Of a stretch of DNA of 64,000 nt, positions 1 to 7,926 are shown piece after piece. The DNA comes from Chelatococcus sp. (GTDB lineage Bacteria; Pseudomonadota; Alphaproteobacteria; Rhizobiales; Beijerinckiaceae). The notes under the pieces are model-generated. The model was not told the DNA's origin. It did not search any database and saw nothing but the letters and a program-made list of their open reading frames with translations. The stretch spans positions 1-64,000 of the forward strand of contig QFQY01000019.1 of the NCBI GenBank assembly GCA_003248805.1, read 5' to 3'. The translations under genes and the position numbers were made by a program. Positions within the stretch are counted from its first letter, which is position 1. Every line of letters starts with the position of its first letter.

Positions 1-179
1 CAAATCTCTGCGAACTCATGACCAACCTCCTATGCTCAAAGGATAGGTCGGCGGTGTCTAACGGACCGGGTGCAGTCCAGTTTCATGAGACCGGCAGCAG
101 GCCATCGCACTCAATGCTACCCTTACGTTAAGCGACCATCTTAAACTCGGCTGAGTCGCAGCGCTGGATTCAGCTTGGG

Positions 180-1334
180 GTGCCTATGCCGTGGAGATGG
201 AGTCACCTGAGGGTCGCCACTGGCAACCCCGTCACCAGTACTCTTCGCTTTGAACCGTTCAGCCTATGGTGGCTCGCACTTGCTGCAGCCGATGAGACTG
301 TCCAGGGTGGTCCGCTGGTGCCGGCATGGCTCGGGCTCTTCCATAGCCATCTAGCCGCTGGGCGTGCTGATATGCGCTGGCGTGGTGACTTCGCCGAAAG
401 CGCTGAGATGCGGCGCGCATATTCCGCACTCTATGGTCGATATTTTGCCCGCGCGCTGCTAGCTGCGCGGTTAGGGTTTACCGACTTCATCTCGCTGCGC
501 CGGAATGGCGTGCAACTGGGAGGCGGCGTAAAGGTTCGACGGATAGCGAGCGGCGACATTCCGGATTGGATTGCTTGGGACCCCCGCCGTGGCGGCTATG
601 TGCTCGGCGAAGCCAAGGGGAATCTGACCGGATCGTGGACGTCATTCTCGACGGGAACCCCGAGCTGTATCGGTGCTGGTAAGGCACAATTCAGCCGTGT
701 TCGCATAACCGACAGTGCGGGGCAGCCGGTGGCCTCGCGCAATTGGGTTGCCGCTACCCTTTGGAGCACGGAGGCGAGGCCGCGGCGTCCGATTTCGGTA
801 CTTTGGGACCCAGCTGGCGAAGGCCGAGAGCTCTCAGAGGACGAAGTGCCCGTCTTCGCGGATGAAATTCGGCGACGCAGATTTGCCGCTCTGGCAACGC
901 GCCTTAGCGGCAGTACTTTTAGGAGGAGCACGAGAAACGTGCAGCTTCGGATAATTGCGGACCCAGCCGACGATGCGACACCGCGCGGAGGGTCTAGAGG
1001 TGATCAGGCTGGAAACGCCTCAGCGCACCTTATGCCACCAGACACTTCCGCATCCAGCTCTCACAGCGACGTTTATCTCGCCGCGCTGATCACTCCATTG
1101 GGTATCGAGCCCATCCGCACGCACGATGACGTGAGACGTTTACAAGCGCTCAGCAAGCAGCGTGGGCCGGCAGCCGAAAACACGCTGCTGTTTGGCGTTT
1201 CCCTTAAACGGACTGACGACGCGAGCCGGGGCGAGACTTGGCTTTCGAGCAACGGCATCGCATCGGCTGACGGTCTGGGCCTATTTCGGCTGCGAAGTGT
1301 AACCGTTGAAGTTGAAGACAGGCGCGCCTTGTAG
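180..1334 (+). CDS. Hypothetical protein with PD-(D/E)xK-like signature
   Basis: I do not recognise the family of this 384-residue product. It starts at GTG 180 or ATG 186 (both in frame, no convincing ribosome site) and ends at TAG. Around residues 125-147 it reads IPDWIAWD, then GYVLGEAKG: a PD, an acidic residue and an ExK spaced as in restriction-endonuclease-like folds (seen); nuclease function is inference. No signal peptide or membrane segment is visible. The C-terminal third (about 250-384) is Ser/Thr/Asp-rich before a final folded stretch. The gene is less GC-skewed at third positions than everything right of 1.6 kb, stands alone and points toward a convergent ABC gene, which suggests acquired DNA. 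The 179 bases before it hold nothing I can name. Confidence 0.55.
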   Translation: MPMPWRWSHLRVATGNPVTSTLRFEPFSLWWLALAAADETVQGGPLVPAWLGLFHSHLAAGRADMRWRGDFAESAEMRRAYSALYGRYFARALLAARLGFTDFISLRRNGVQLGGGVKVRRIASGDIPDWIAWDPRRGGYVLGEAKGNLTGSWTSFSTGTPSCIGAGKAQFSRVRITDSAGQPVASRNWVAATLWSTEARPRRPISVLWDPAGEGRELSEDEVPVFADEIRRRRFAALATRLSGSTFRRSTRNVQLRIIADPADDATPRGGSRGDQAGNASAHLMPPDTSASSSHSDVYLAALITPLGIEPIRTHDDVRRLQALSKQRGPAAENTLLFGVSLKRTDDASRGETWLSSNGIASADGLGLFRLRSVTVEVEDRRAL

Positions 1335-1382
1335 CGCGAGGTGAAAGGTGCGTTGCCGTACGCACAACTATGGCGCACAAGT

Positions 1383-1498
1383 AGCCCCGATAGGGCTTGA
1401 TCCCCAGCAAACAGCCCCTGACCGCCGGGGCTCTCGTGAGTAGGCTCGGGCAGCGGGAGCATCGGGACGAAAACTGTCCTCGGTCGGATGCTCCCGCT
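1383..1498. other. Three stem-loops between convergent genes
   Basis: The gap 1335-1613 has no gene. It holds AGCCC(1383-1387)/GGGCT(1393-1397), AGCCCC(1413-1418)/GGGGCT(1427-1432) and a long hairpin with perfect 12-bp arms, AGCGGGAGCATC (1452-1463) and GATGCTCCCGCT (1487-1498). None has a clear T tract. They may end transcription from both sides, or mark the junction where a downstream ABC operon was lost. Confidence 0.45.
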
Positions 1499-1613
1499 CC
1501 TCCTCTCGGAACCGGATCTCCCGGAAGCCGCCTCATTCGGTCGGCTCCCTCGATGTCGGCCGCGGGCGGCGGGGAGGGGCCCGTCGCCTCGCGAAGGCGC
1601 GATCGCGCGCCCG

Positions 1614-2804
1614 TCACTTGCGCTTGGCGCCGACCAGCTCGTCCCATTTCCGGAAGGCGACGACCATCTTGTCCGGCTTCAGCGGCAGCTCGATCGGGTT
1701 GTCGGCGATCAGCCCGGCATATTCGGGCCGGCCGAATTCGGCGATGACCTTCTGGCTGCTCTCCGGCGCCAGCGACAGCGGCACGTTCTTCACCGCCGGG
1801 CCGGGGTAGAGATAGCCCTCGTCATAGGCATAGGCCTGCATCTTCGGCGTCAGCACATGCGCCATCATGTCGAGCACGACGGCGAGCCTGTCGTTCGGCA
1901 CGCCCTTGGGTACGCACATGAAGAAGGCGTCCGAGACCCAGTGGAAGCCCTTCAGCGTCTGGATCTTCGCCTCCTTCGGCACGATGCCCAGCGCGCGCGG
2001 ATTGATGTCCCAGCCGGTCGTCGAGATGATGATGTCGCGGGAGCCCTCGCCGAATTCCTTCATCGTGGCGCCGGTGCCGGCCGGGTAGTACTCGATATAT
2101 CGCCCGAGTTCCTGGAGATAGGCCCAGGTCTTGTCCCAGCCATCGACCGGGTCCTGCGGGTCCTTGTCGCCGAGGATGTAGGGCAGGCCCATCATGAAGG
2201 TGCGGCCCGGCCCGGAATTGGTCGGGCGCGCATACATGAAGCGGTTCGGGTTGGCCTTGGCCCAGGCGAGCAGTTCCTCGGCCGTGGTCGGCGGGGTCTT
2301 GACCCGGTCCGGCATGTATTCGAGCAGCGGGCCGGAGGGATAGTAGTTGACGACGACGCCGTAGCCGTCGCCCTGGACCTTGTGCAGGTTCAGCGCCGCC
2401 GGCTCGTAGTTCGCCTCGATGTTCGGGAACTTGTCGGCGAAATCGGGCAGGATCTTAAGCCAGAGTTTCTGGTCGAGACCGGCCGCCAGGCCGTCGCTGC
2501 CGGTCAGCACGAGGTCGAGGTCGGCGCGTCCGGCCTCCTGCTGCGCCTTGATCTTGCTGGCGAGTTCCGGGGCCGGCGCCTTCACGAAGGCGATGCGCGA
2601 GACGAGCTTCGGATTCGCGGCCCGGTAATCCTCGAAGGCCTTCTGCATCAGCGCCAGCGCGCCGCCGACATCGATGATGCTGATGGCGACGGGCGCTGTC
2701 GGCAGCGGCGGCGAGGCGGCGAAGGCGGCCGGGCCGGTGGCGGCGAGCGTGCCCAGGCCGCCGAGCACGGCGCGGCGATCGAGGCCCTTGAAATCGGCTG
2801 TCAT
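1614..2804 (-). CDS. ABC transporter substrate-binding protein (spermidine/putrescine-like fold), orphan
   Basis: Periplasmic binding protein of 396 residues. It begins MTADFKGLDRRAVLGGLGTL and has a twin-arginine-like RR near residue 10 followed by a hydrophobic stretch and an AFAAS cleavage region. The start at 2804 is set by AAGGGGAGA just upstream and by the ATGA overlap with the preceding nagA. The mature part is a close paralogue of the product of 40205-41410: both share the YYPSGPLL, ARP-NSGPGRTF, MGLPYILGD and YYPAGTGA blocks. The paralogue is followed by its ATPase and two permeases, whereas here the operon stops and a foreign-looking gene faces it. The substrate is unknown; the neighbours suggest an amino sugar. 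Confidence 0.85.
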   Translation of the reverse strand: MTADFKGLDRRAVLGGLGTLAATGPAAFAASPPLPTAPVAISIIDVGGALALMQKAFEDYRAANPKLVSRIAFVKAPAPELASKIKAQQEAGRADLDLVLTGSDGLAAGLDQKLWLKILPDFADKFPNIEANYEPAALNLHKVQGDGYGVVVNYYPSGPLLEYMPDRVKTPPTTAEELLAWAKANPNRFMYARPTNSGPGRTFMMGLPYILGDKDPQDPVDGWDKTWAYLQELGRYIEYYPAGTGATMKEFGEGSRDIIISTTGWDINPRALGIVPKEAKIQTLKGFHWVSDAFFMCVPKGVPNDRLAVVLDMMAHVLTPKMQAYAYDEGYLYPGPAVKNVPLSLAPESSQKVIAEFGRPEYAGLIADNPIELPLKPDKMVVAFRKWDELVGAKRK

Positions 2805-3886
2805 GATCGGTCTCCCCTTGTTGTTGCAGTCGTTGTCGTCGCGGTCGTTGAGCATGGCGCGGACGGCGGGCCGTAGCGGCGCTCGACCGGGCCGAGCCGC
2901 ACGCTCTCCACCGTCAGGTCCTCGCGCCACGTCACCTCGCCGGCGGGCGTCGAAAGGCCGTGCGCCGCGAGCGCCGGCGCCAGCAGCGCGAGCGGGCGCG
3001 TCGATGCCAGCGCCAGCGCCTGGTCGGGTGTCGCCAGGCCCCAGGCGACGAGGTTGCGCACCGCCCGGTCGAGACACAGCGCGGAACCGGCGAGCGCGCC
3101 GCCGGGCAGGCGGATCGCGCCCTCCTGCGTGCGCTCGATGTCCATGCCCGCGAAGCGGTGGCGGCCCGGAGGCGCCGCCGCGCCGGACACGGCGTCCGTC
3201 ACCAGCATGGCGCGGTCCAGGCCCTTGGCGCGCAGCAGCACCTTCAGGGCGCCGGGATGGAGATGGATGCCGTCGGCGATGAAGGAGGCCTGGAGCCGGT
3301 CCTCGCCAAGCTGGGCGAAGATCGGGTTCTCCAGCTTGTGGGCGGTCTGCGGCATGCCGTTGCCGAGATGCGTCGAGAGCCGGGCGCCGGCCTCCGCGGC
3401 CGCCGCGATCTGCGCGAAGTCCGCAGCCGTGTGCCCCAGCGCGACGATCACGCCCTCCCGCGACAGCGTCCGGATCAGCTCGAGCGCGCCGGGCAATTCG
3501 GGCGCGAGCGTCACCATCAGGATCGGGCGCGAGACCAGCTTCCGGAGCCTGGCGATCAGCCCCGGATCGGCGGCCGTCATCGCCTCCGGCGGATGGCAGC
3601 CGGCATAGCCCGCGCCCGGGTTCAGGAACGGGCCTTCGAGATGGTAGCCCGGGCACATGGCCGGGCCGAGCCGGCTGCCGGAGACGGCGGCGTCGAGCGC
3701 GCGGAAGCGGGCCTCCAGCGCCTCGGCATGGGCCGTGATGAGCGTCGGCAGGCAGGTCGTGACGCCAGTCGCGAGCATCGCCTCTAGGGCCCGGTCGAGC
3801 GCGTCGGCGGTGATCGTCTCCGCGTTGAAGTCGACCCCGGCGAAGCCGTTGACCTGAAGATCGACGAGACCGGCGGAAACCACCAT
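2801..3886 (-). CDS. nagA: N-acetylglucosamine-6-phosphate deacetylase-like, N-terminally short
   Basis: NagA-family amidohydrolase that would remove acetate from GlcNAc-6-P in the cytoplasm. Family motifs seen: VDLQVNG at 8-14, HLEGPF at 82-87 (metal-binding Glu), GHT at 151-153, THLGNGMP at 172-179, DGIHLHP at 205-211 and VTDA at 229-232 (catalytic Asp). The protein starts directly at the barrel. The roughly 45-50 residues that normally form the small beta-sandwich are absent, and an in-frame stop (end of nagB) lies only three codons before the ATG, so no earlier start exists. The C-terminus runs into a Thr-rich low-complexity tail. It overlaps the binding-protein gene by 4 bases. Family certain; activity doubtful without the N-terminal part. 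Confidence 0.8.
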   Translation of the reverse strand: MVVSAGLVDLQVNGFAGVDFNAETITADALDRALEAMLATGVTTCLPTLITAHAEALEARFRALDAAVSGSRLGPAMCPGYHLEGPFLNPGAGYAGCHPPEAMTAADPGLIARLRKLVSRPILMVTLAPELPGALELIRTLSREGVIVALGHTAADFAQIAAAAEAGARLSTHLGNGMPQTAHKLENPIFAQLGEDRLQASFIADGIHLHPGALKVLLRAKGLDRAMLVTDAVSGAAAPPGRHRFAGMDIERTQEGAIRLPGGALAGSALCLDRAVRNLVAWGLATPDQALALASTRPLALLAPALAAHGLSTPAGEVTWREDLTVESVRLGPVERRYGPPSAPCSTTATTTTATTRGDRS

Positions 3887-3895
3887 GGCGTGCCG

Positions 3896-4639
3896 TCAGC
3901 CCCGGCTCAGAAGGGAGGCGGCCGCCGGGTCGACGAAGGCGACCGTCCGCCCGTGGCGCTGCAGGATCGAGGCCGGATGCAGCGGCGTCACCTCGCCCTC
4001 CAGCGCATCGCGCGTCGCCCGCGCCTTGCGGGTGTCGGAGACCGACAGCACGATCAGCGCGCTCTTCAGGATCTGGCGCACGCTCATCGAGATCGCGCGC
4101 CGCGGCACCGCGTCCAGGCTGGGGAACCAGCCCTCGCCGAACTGCTGGCGGCGGCAGGCCTCGTCCAGCGTCACGATGATGTAGGGATCCTCGGTCTCGA
4201 AATCGGCCGGCGGGTCGTTGAAGGCGAGATGGCAGTTCTCGCCGATGCCGGCGAAGCAGACATCGATCCGGCGCCCGCCGATCAAGGCGTTGAGGCGCTG
4301 CGCCTCGGCCGCGGGCTCGGCCAGCCCGTCGACCGGGACGAAGCGGACCGCGCCGCCGAGCGGGCCGACGAACCGCTCCTCCAGATAGCGCCGGAAGCTG
4401 GCGGGATGCTCCGTGCCGAGGCCGACATATTCATCGAGATGGAAGGCCGTGACCTTGGACCAGTCGATATCCGCGGCGGCGACGAGGGCCTGCAGCATCT
4501 CGAACTGACTCGCGCCGGTGGCGACGACGACGGTCGCCTCGCCGAAGCGGGCGAGCGCCTCCCGGATGGCGGCGGCGCCGCAGGCCGCTGCCTGCGCGCC
4601 GAGGGTCTGCTTGTCCGGAGCGATCCGCAGGTCGATCAT
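3896..4639 (-). CDS. nagB: Glucosamine-6-phosphate deaminase family (NagB-like)
   Basis: The 247-residue product belongs to the NagB/6-phosphogluconolactonase superfamily. NagB converts glucosamine-6-P to fructose-6-P and ammonia, the step after NagA. Seen: ATGAS near 40, FHLDEY at 66-71, GIGENCHLAFNDPP at 131-144 and LHPASIL near 222. In the last-but-one motif the Asp that acts as general base in E. coli NagB (GNDGH) is replaced (GENCH), a variation common in divergent members, so the exact sugar phosphate is uncertain. First gene of a leftward operon nagB-nagA-binding protein; it ends 9 bases before nagA. Divergent from the ROK regulator at 4765. Confidence 0.85.
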   Translation of the reverse strand: MIDLRIAPDKQTLGAQAAACGAAAIREALARFGEATVVVATGASQFEMLQALVAAADIDWSKVTAFHLDEYVGLGTEHPASFRRYLEERFVGPLGGAVRFVPVDGLAEPAAEAQRLNALIGGRRIDVCFAGIGENCHLAFNDPPADFETEDPYIIVTLDEACRRQQFGEGWFPSLDAVPRRAISMSVRQILKSALIVLSVSDTRKARATRDALEGEVTPLHPASILQRHGRTVAFVDPAAASLLSRG

Positions 4640-4764
4640 GATGTTTTTGAACCGATATGCTGATAAATTGTTTGAAAACGTCGTCTCTCAGTCTAGAAAA
4701 GCCTTTCGGAAAGGCAATTCATATTTTGAACGGACTTGTTTTAAATTATCCGTGGCTCGGCGTG
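4640..4764. promoter_or_regulatory. Divergent AT-rich promoter region with palindromic operator candidate
   Basis: The spacer between nagB and the ROK gene is strikingly AT-rich against its surroundings and contains the perfect 7-bp inverted repeat GCCTTTC-G-GAAAGGC at 4700-4714. ROK repressors usually bind palindromes in their own divergent promoter, so this is the likely operator. Inference from position and symmetry only. Confidence 0.5.
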
Positions 4765-5946
4765 ATGGAGGAGGCTTCGGCCGCCTCCGCCCATGAGCGG
4801 GACCGTGCGCTGGTCTACCGGATGGTCGCGGAGGGCAGCGCGCAGTCGCGCCCCGAGATCGGGCGCCTGTCGGGCCTGCGTTCCTCGACCGTGTCGCGCG
4901 CCGTCGCGGAACTCGTCGCGAGCCGGCTGCTGGTCGAGACGGCCGGAGGCGGACGGGGCAGGGGGCGGCCGGCTGGCGTGCTGCTCGCCAATCCCCGCGC
5001 CATCGGCTGCTCGGTCATTCACATCGTCAGCCAGTCGCTGGCGGGGGCCCTGATCGACCTCAAGGGCGAGGTCATCCTCCGCCGGACGCGCCCGATCCCG
5101 CGCGACGCCGACAACGCGGCGATGGGCGAGGCCATGCGGGAGCTCGCCGCGACGCTGAGGGCGGCGATGCCGCACGGCATGGTCCATGCGGGCACGGCCG
5201 TCTCGCTCTCGGGCCTGATCGATCTGCGGCAGAGCCGCTGGCTGATGGCCTCGCGCTGGCCGGCGATGCGCGATCTCGACGTCGAGGCGCTGCTCGGCCC
5301 CGCCGCTGCGCCCGTCCGGATATGGCGCAATCTCGATGCCGAGCTGCGCGCCCGCGTCGCCCGCGAGCCCGACCGCTTCGCGAGCGGCACGCTGCTGCTG
5401 CACTGGGGCTGGGGCATCGGGCTCGCCCATGCCGTCGACGGCGAGCCGCTCTCGCCCGCGGGCGGCCCCTTCGGCGAGATCGGCCATTGGCGCTTCTCGG
5501 TGCTGGAGGGGCGCCGCTGCGGCTGCGGCAATACGGGCTGCCTCGAGACCGGGGCGGCGCTCTGGTCGCTGCTGCCGCTGCTGCGGCGCCTCTGGCCGCA
5601 GCTCGGCGAGGACGAGGAGACGCTGGCCGATGCGCTGGCGGCCTGCGATCTGCTCCGCGTGCCCGAGATGGACGCGGCGGTCGTCATCCTGGCGCGGGCG
5701 CTCGCCAATGCCTGCCGCCTGCTCTTTCCCCGCCGCATCCTCGTGAGCGGACCGCTCGTCGCCAATGCGGCCCTGTTCGCCCGGCTCGACGGGCTCTTTC
5801 GTCAGGAGGGGGCGATGGCCGGATTCGCCATGCCGCCGCTGTCGATCGTTCGCGCCAGCGCCGCGATGGAGATCGAGGGCGCCGCCTCGGCCCTGCTCGG
5901 CCGTGCCCTGCGTGAGGCGCTGTCGGACGAGGCGAGGCCGCGATAG
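4765..5946 (+). CDS. ROK family transcriptional regulator (NagC-like)
   Basis: Likely repressor of the adjacent amino-sugar genes. From ATG 4765 (MEEASAAS) it has 393 residues: a winged-helix segment at about 12-75 (SRPEIGRLSGLRSSTVSRAV), then a ROK sugar-kinase-like domain with the zinc motif C-G-C-G-N-T-G-C-L-E near 256-265 preceded by GEIGHW. An in-frame ATG at 4657 would add 36 residues, but that stretch is AT-rich and looks like promoter, so 4765 is preferred although no strong ribosome site precedes it. ROK regulators sense a sugar or sugar phosphate; GlcNAc-6-P is the natural guess from context. Confidence 0.85.
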   Translation: MEEASAASAHERDRALVYRMVAEGSAQSRPEIGRLSGLRSSTVSRAVAELVASRLLVETAGGGRGRGRPAGVLLANPRAIGCSVIHIVSQSLAGALIDLKGEVILRRTRPIPRDADNAAMGEAMRELAATLRAAMPHGMVHAGTAVSLSGLIDLRQSRWLMASRWPAMRDLDVEALLGPAAAPVRIWRNLDAELRARVAREPDRFASGTLLLHWGWGIGLAHAVDGEPLSPAGGPFGEIGHWRFSVLEGRRCGCGNTGCLETGAALWSLLPLLRRLWPQLGEDEETLADALAACDLLRVPEMDAAVVILARALANACRLLFPRRILVSGPLVANAALFARLDGLFRQEGAMAGFAMPPLSIVRASAAMEIEGAASALLGRALREALSDEARPR

Positions 5947-5959
5947 AATCGGGTGGAGA

Positions 5960-5976
5960 GCGAGACGCCGTCTCGC
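5960..5976. other. Perfect 8-bp palindrome downstream of the ROK gene
   Basis: GCGAGACG-C-CGTCTCGC lies 14 bases after the ROK stop. It can form a hairpin but lacks a T tract, so terminator or protein-binding site are both possible. The rest of 5947-6119 shows nothing I can name. Confidence 0.35.
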
Positions 5977-6119
5977 AGGCGCGCAGGCACCGCGGCGGCC
6001 CGGATCGCGCGACCGACCGCGCCGCCATGGCGGGCGTCGAAGCTGGCATGGGAAGCTGGCATGGACCGAGGTGGCCGGGGCTTTCCGGCCCTCGGGGCGG
6101 GAGCCGACAATGCGCGCCC

Positions 6120-6152
6120 AAAAAGCAAAAAGCGCCGGGAGACCCGACGCTT
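6120..6152 (-). terminator. Rho-independent terminator of the tRNA-Gly gene
   Basis: Read leftward: AAGCGTCGGG, a 3-base loop, CCCGGCGCTT, then TTTGCTTTTT. The 10-bp stem (one G-U pair) and T-rich tail sit 28 bases past the tRNA 3' end, the expected place and strand. Confidence 0.75.
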
Positions 6153-6179
6153 GCATGCTTTTCTTCATGTTCGATTGTC

Positions 6180-6254
6180 TGGAGCGGGCGAAGGGATTCG
6201 AACCCTCGACCCCAACCTTGGCAAGGTTGTGCTCTACCCCTGAGCTACACCCAG
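6180..6254 (-). tRNA. tRNA-Gly (GCC), acceptor 5' end abnormal
   Basis: The leftward strand gives a complete cloverleaf: D-arm GCTC/GAGC, anticodon arm CAACC-TTGCCAA-GGTTG with anticodon GCC, T-arm GAGGG-TTCGAAT-CCCTT, and encoded CCA at the 3' end. The 3' acceptor strand is CGCCCGC, but the 5' strand reads CTGGGTG where alphaproteobacterial tRNA-Gly normally has GCGGGTG. Position 1 is therefore a C-C mismatch with 72 and position 2 a U-G wobble. Everything from position 3 onward is normal. It may be a tolerated variant, a decaying extra copy or a recombination junction. Confidence 0.85.
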
Positions 6255-6394
6255 AGTGCAAGCGCCTTGTTGCGGTCCTGTGAAAAACTTCTTCCGGCAA
6301 GGCTGCCCGCCGCCCGCGGGCCCGCAAATCTTGCGGCGATCAGGGGGGCAGGGTAGGCAAGGCGGGCGATCCCGCCGACCTTCTTCGAAATCCG

Positions 6395-6919
6395 ATGAGC
6401 GACCATCTGACGCCCGCGGCGCTCTGCGACCGCCTCTCCGCCCTGGGAATCGCCTTCGAGAGGATCGATCACCCCGCCGTCTTCACGGTCGCCGAATCGC
6501 AGGCGCTGCGCCAGTCCATGCCCGGGCTGCACAGCAAGAACCTCTTCCTGAAGGACAAGAAGGGGCGGCTCTTCCTCGTCTCCGCCAGGTCGGATGCGCG
6601 AATCGACCTGAAGCGGCTGCACGAGCGCATCGGCGGCAGCGGCCGGCTCTCCTTCGGCTCCGCCGAGCTGCTGATGGAGAAGCTCGGCGTCACGCCCGGC
6701 TCGGTGACCGCCTTCGCCGTCGCCAACGACCGGGCGGGGGAGGTCACCATGGTGCTGGACAGCCAGCTCGCCACCGGCGAGCCGGTGAACTTCCATCCGC
6801 TGATCAACACGGCGACCCTGTGCCTCGCGCGCGACGACCTGATCGCCTTCCTGCGCGAAACGGGCCACGACCCGCTGATCGTCGATTTGCCCGTTCCCGA
6901 CGATGGACAGACGGGCTGA
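6395..6919 (+). CDS. Prolyl-tRNA editing protein ProXp / YbaK-EbsC domain
   Basis: Free-standing trans-editing deacylase of 174 residues that hydrolyses mischarged tRNA, most likely Ala-tRNA-Pro, in the cytoplasm. Seen: HPAVFTVAES near 27-36, GLHSKNLFLKDKKG near 45-58 (the Lys after SKNLF lies at the family's conserved active-site position), and the C-terminal block GEPVNFHPLINTAT. Length and order fit the ProXp-ala (PrdX) subgroup. It stands alone, 90 bases before the thioredoxin gene and on the opposite strand to the tRNA, without regulatory clues. Confidence 0.85.
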   Translation: MSDHLTPAALCDRLSALGIAFERIDHPAVFTVAESQALRQSMPGLHSKNLFLKDKKGRLFLVSARSDARIDLKRLHERIGGSGRLSFGSAELLMEKLGVTPGSVTAFAVANDRAGEVTMVLDSQLATGEPVNFHPLINTATLCLARDDLIAFLRETGHDPLIVDLPVPDDGQTG

Positions 6920-7009
6920 GCCGCACCATCTATGGGGCGGTCGGTCAGGGGTCCGTCAGGGACCGTGGCCAAGGCGAGTTCAAGGCGAAGAAGCGACGAA
7001 GGGCGACCC

Positions 7010-7909
7010 ATGCTGGTCAATGGCGAGGCGGCTGCCGAGAGCGGCCTGATCAAGGACACGACGACGCAGGGCTTCCGGCAGGACGTCGTCGCCGAATCGA
7101 TGGCGCAGCCCGTGCTCGTCGATTTCTGGGCGCCGTGGTGCGGGCCGTGCAAGCAGCTGACCCCGGTCATCGAGAAGGTGGTCAAGGCGGCCGGCGGCAA
7201 GGTCAAGCTCGTCAAGATGAACATCGACGAGCATCCGCAGATCCCGGGGCAGCTCGGCATCCAGTCGATTCCCGCCGTCATCGCCTTCGAGCGCGGGCAG
7301 CCGATCGACGGGTTCATGGGCGCGTTGCCGGAAAGCCAGGTCAAGGCCTTCATCGACAAGCTCGTCGGGCCGACCGGGCCGGGCGAGGCGGCCGAGCTGA
7401 TCGCGGCCGCCAAGGCGGCCGTCGAGGCCGGTGATCCGGCCGGGGCGAGCGAGCTCTACGGCGCCGTGCTCGGGCTCGAGCCGGCCAATCTCGAAGCCAT
7501 CGCCGGGCTCGCGCGGCTGCATCTCGATCTCGGCGATCTCGAGGGCGCCAAGGGCATTCTCTCCACGGCGCCCGCGGACAAGGCGGGCGATCCCGCCATC
7601 GCCGCCGTGCGTGCCGCCGTCGAGCTGGCCGAGCAGGCGGCGGCGCTGGGCGACACGGCCGAGCTCGAGGCGAAGGTCGCGGCCGATCCCAAGGACCATC
7701 AGGCCCGGTTCGATCTCGCGCTCGCCCTCAACGCCCGCGACAGGCGGGAGGAGGCGGTCGACCATCTCATCGCCATCATCAAGGTGGACAGAGGATGGAA
7801 CGACGACGGGGCGCGCAAGCAGCTTCTGCAGTTCTTCGAGGCCTGGGGCCCGATGGACGAGAGCAGCATCGCCGGCCGTCGCAAGCTCTCGACACTGCTG
7901 TTCTCCTGA
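7010..7909 (+). CDS. cnoX: Thioredoxin-domain co-chaperone, CnoX/YbbN type
   Basis: Cytoplasmic protein of 299 residues: thioredoxin domain at about 15-120 with WAPWCGPCK (Cys44 and Cys47 both present), then an alpha-helical TPR-like tail at about 125-299 (repeated G-D-PAGASELYGAVL-L-P and AVDHL-AII motifs). In E. coli, CnoX protects proteins from overoxidation under hypochlorous acid stress and hands them to GroEL; keeping both cysteines suggests residual redox activity as in other alphaproteobacterial copies. Start taken at ATG 7010 with GAAGGG upstream; an in-frame start at 6932 would add 26 Arg/Ser-rich residues of no obvious use. Confidence 0.88.
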   Translation: MLVNGEAAAESGLIKDTTTQGFRQDVVAESMAQPVLVDFWAPWCGPCKQLTPVIEKVVKAAGGKVKLVKMNIDEHPQIPGQLGIQSIPAVIAFERGQPIDGFMGALPESQVKAFIDKLVGPTGPGEAAELIAAAKAAVEAGDPAGASELYGAVLGLEPANLEAIAGLARLHLDLGDLEGAKGILSTAPADKAGDPAIAAVRAAVELAEQAAALGDTAELEAKVAADPKDHQARFDLALALNARDRREEAVDHLIAIIKVDRGWNDDGARKQLLQFFEAWGPMDESSIAGRRKLSTLLFS

Positions 7910-7926
7910 CCGGAGGCGCGAGGGGC

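Noticed and set aside
1614..3656. A single 680-residue protein covering the binding protein and upstream DNA
   Set aside because: The upstream half is the wrong frame of nagA; the signal peptide and ribosome site place the start at 2804.
4657..4764. Upstream ATG extending the ROK regulator by 36 residues
   Set aside because: The segment is AT-rich, includes the candidate operator and encodes no helix-turn-helix.
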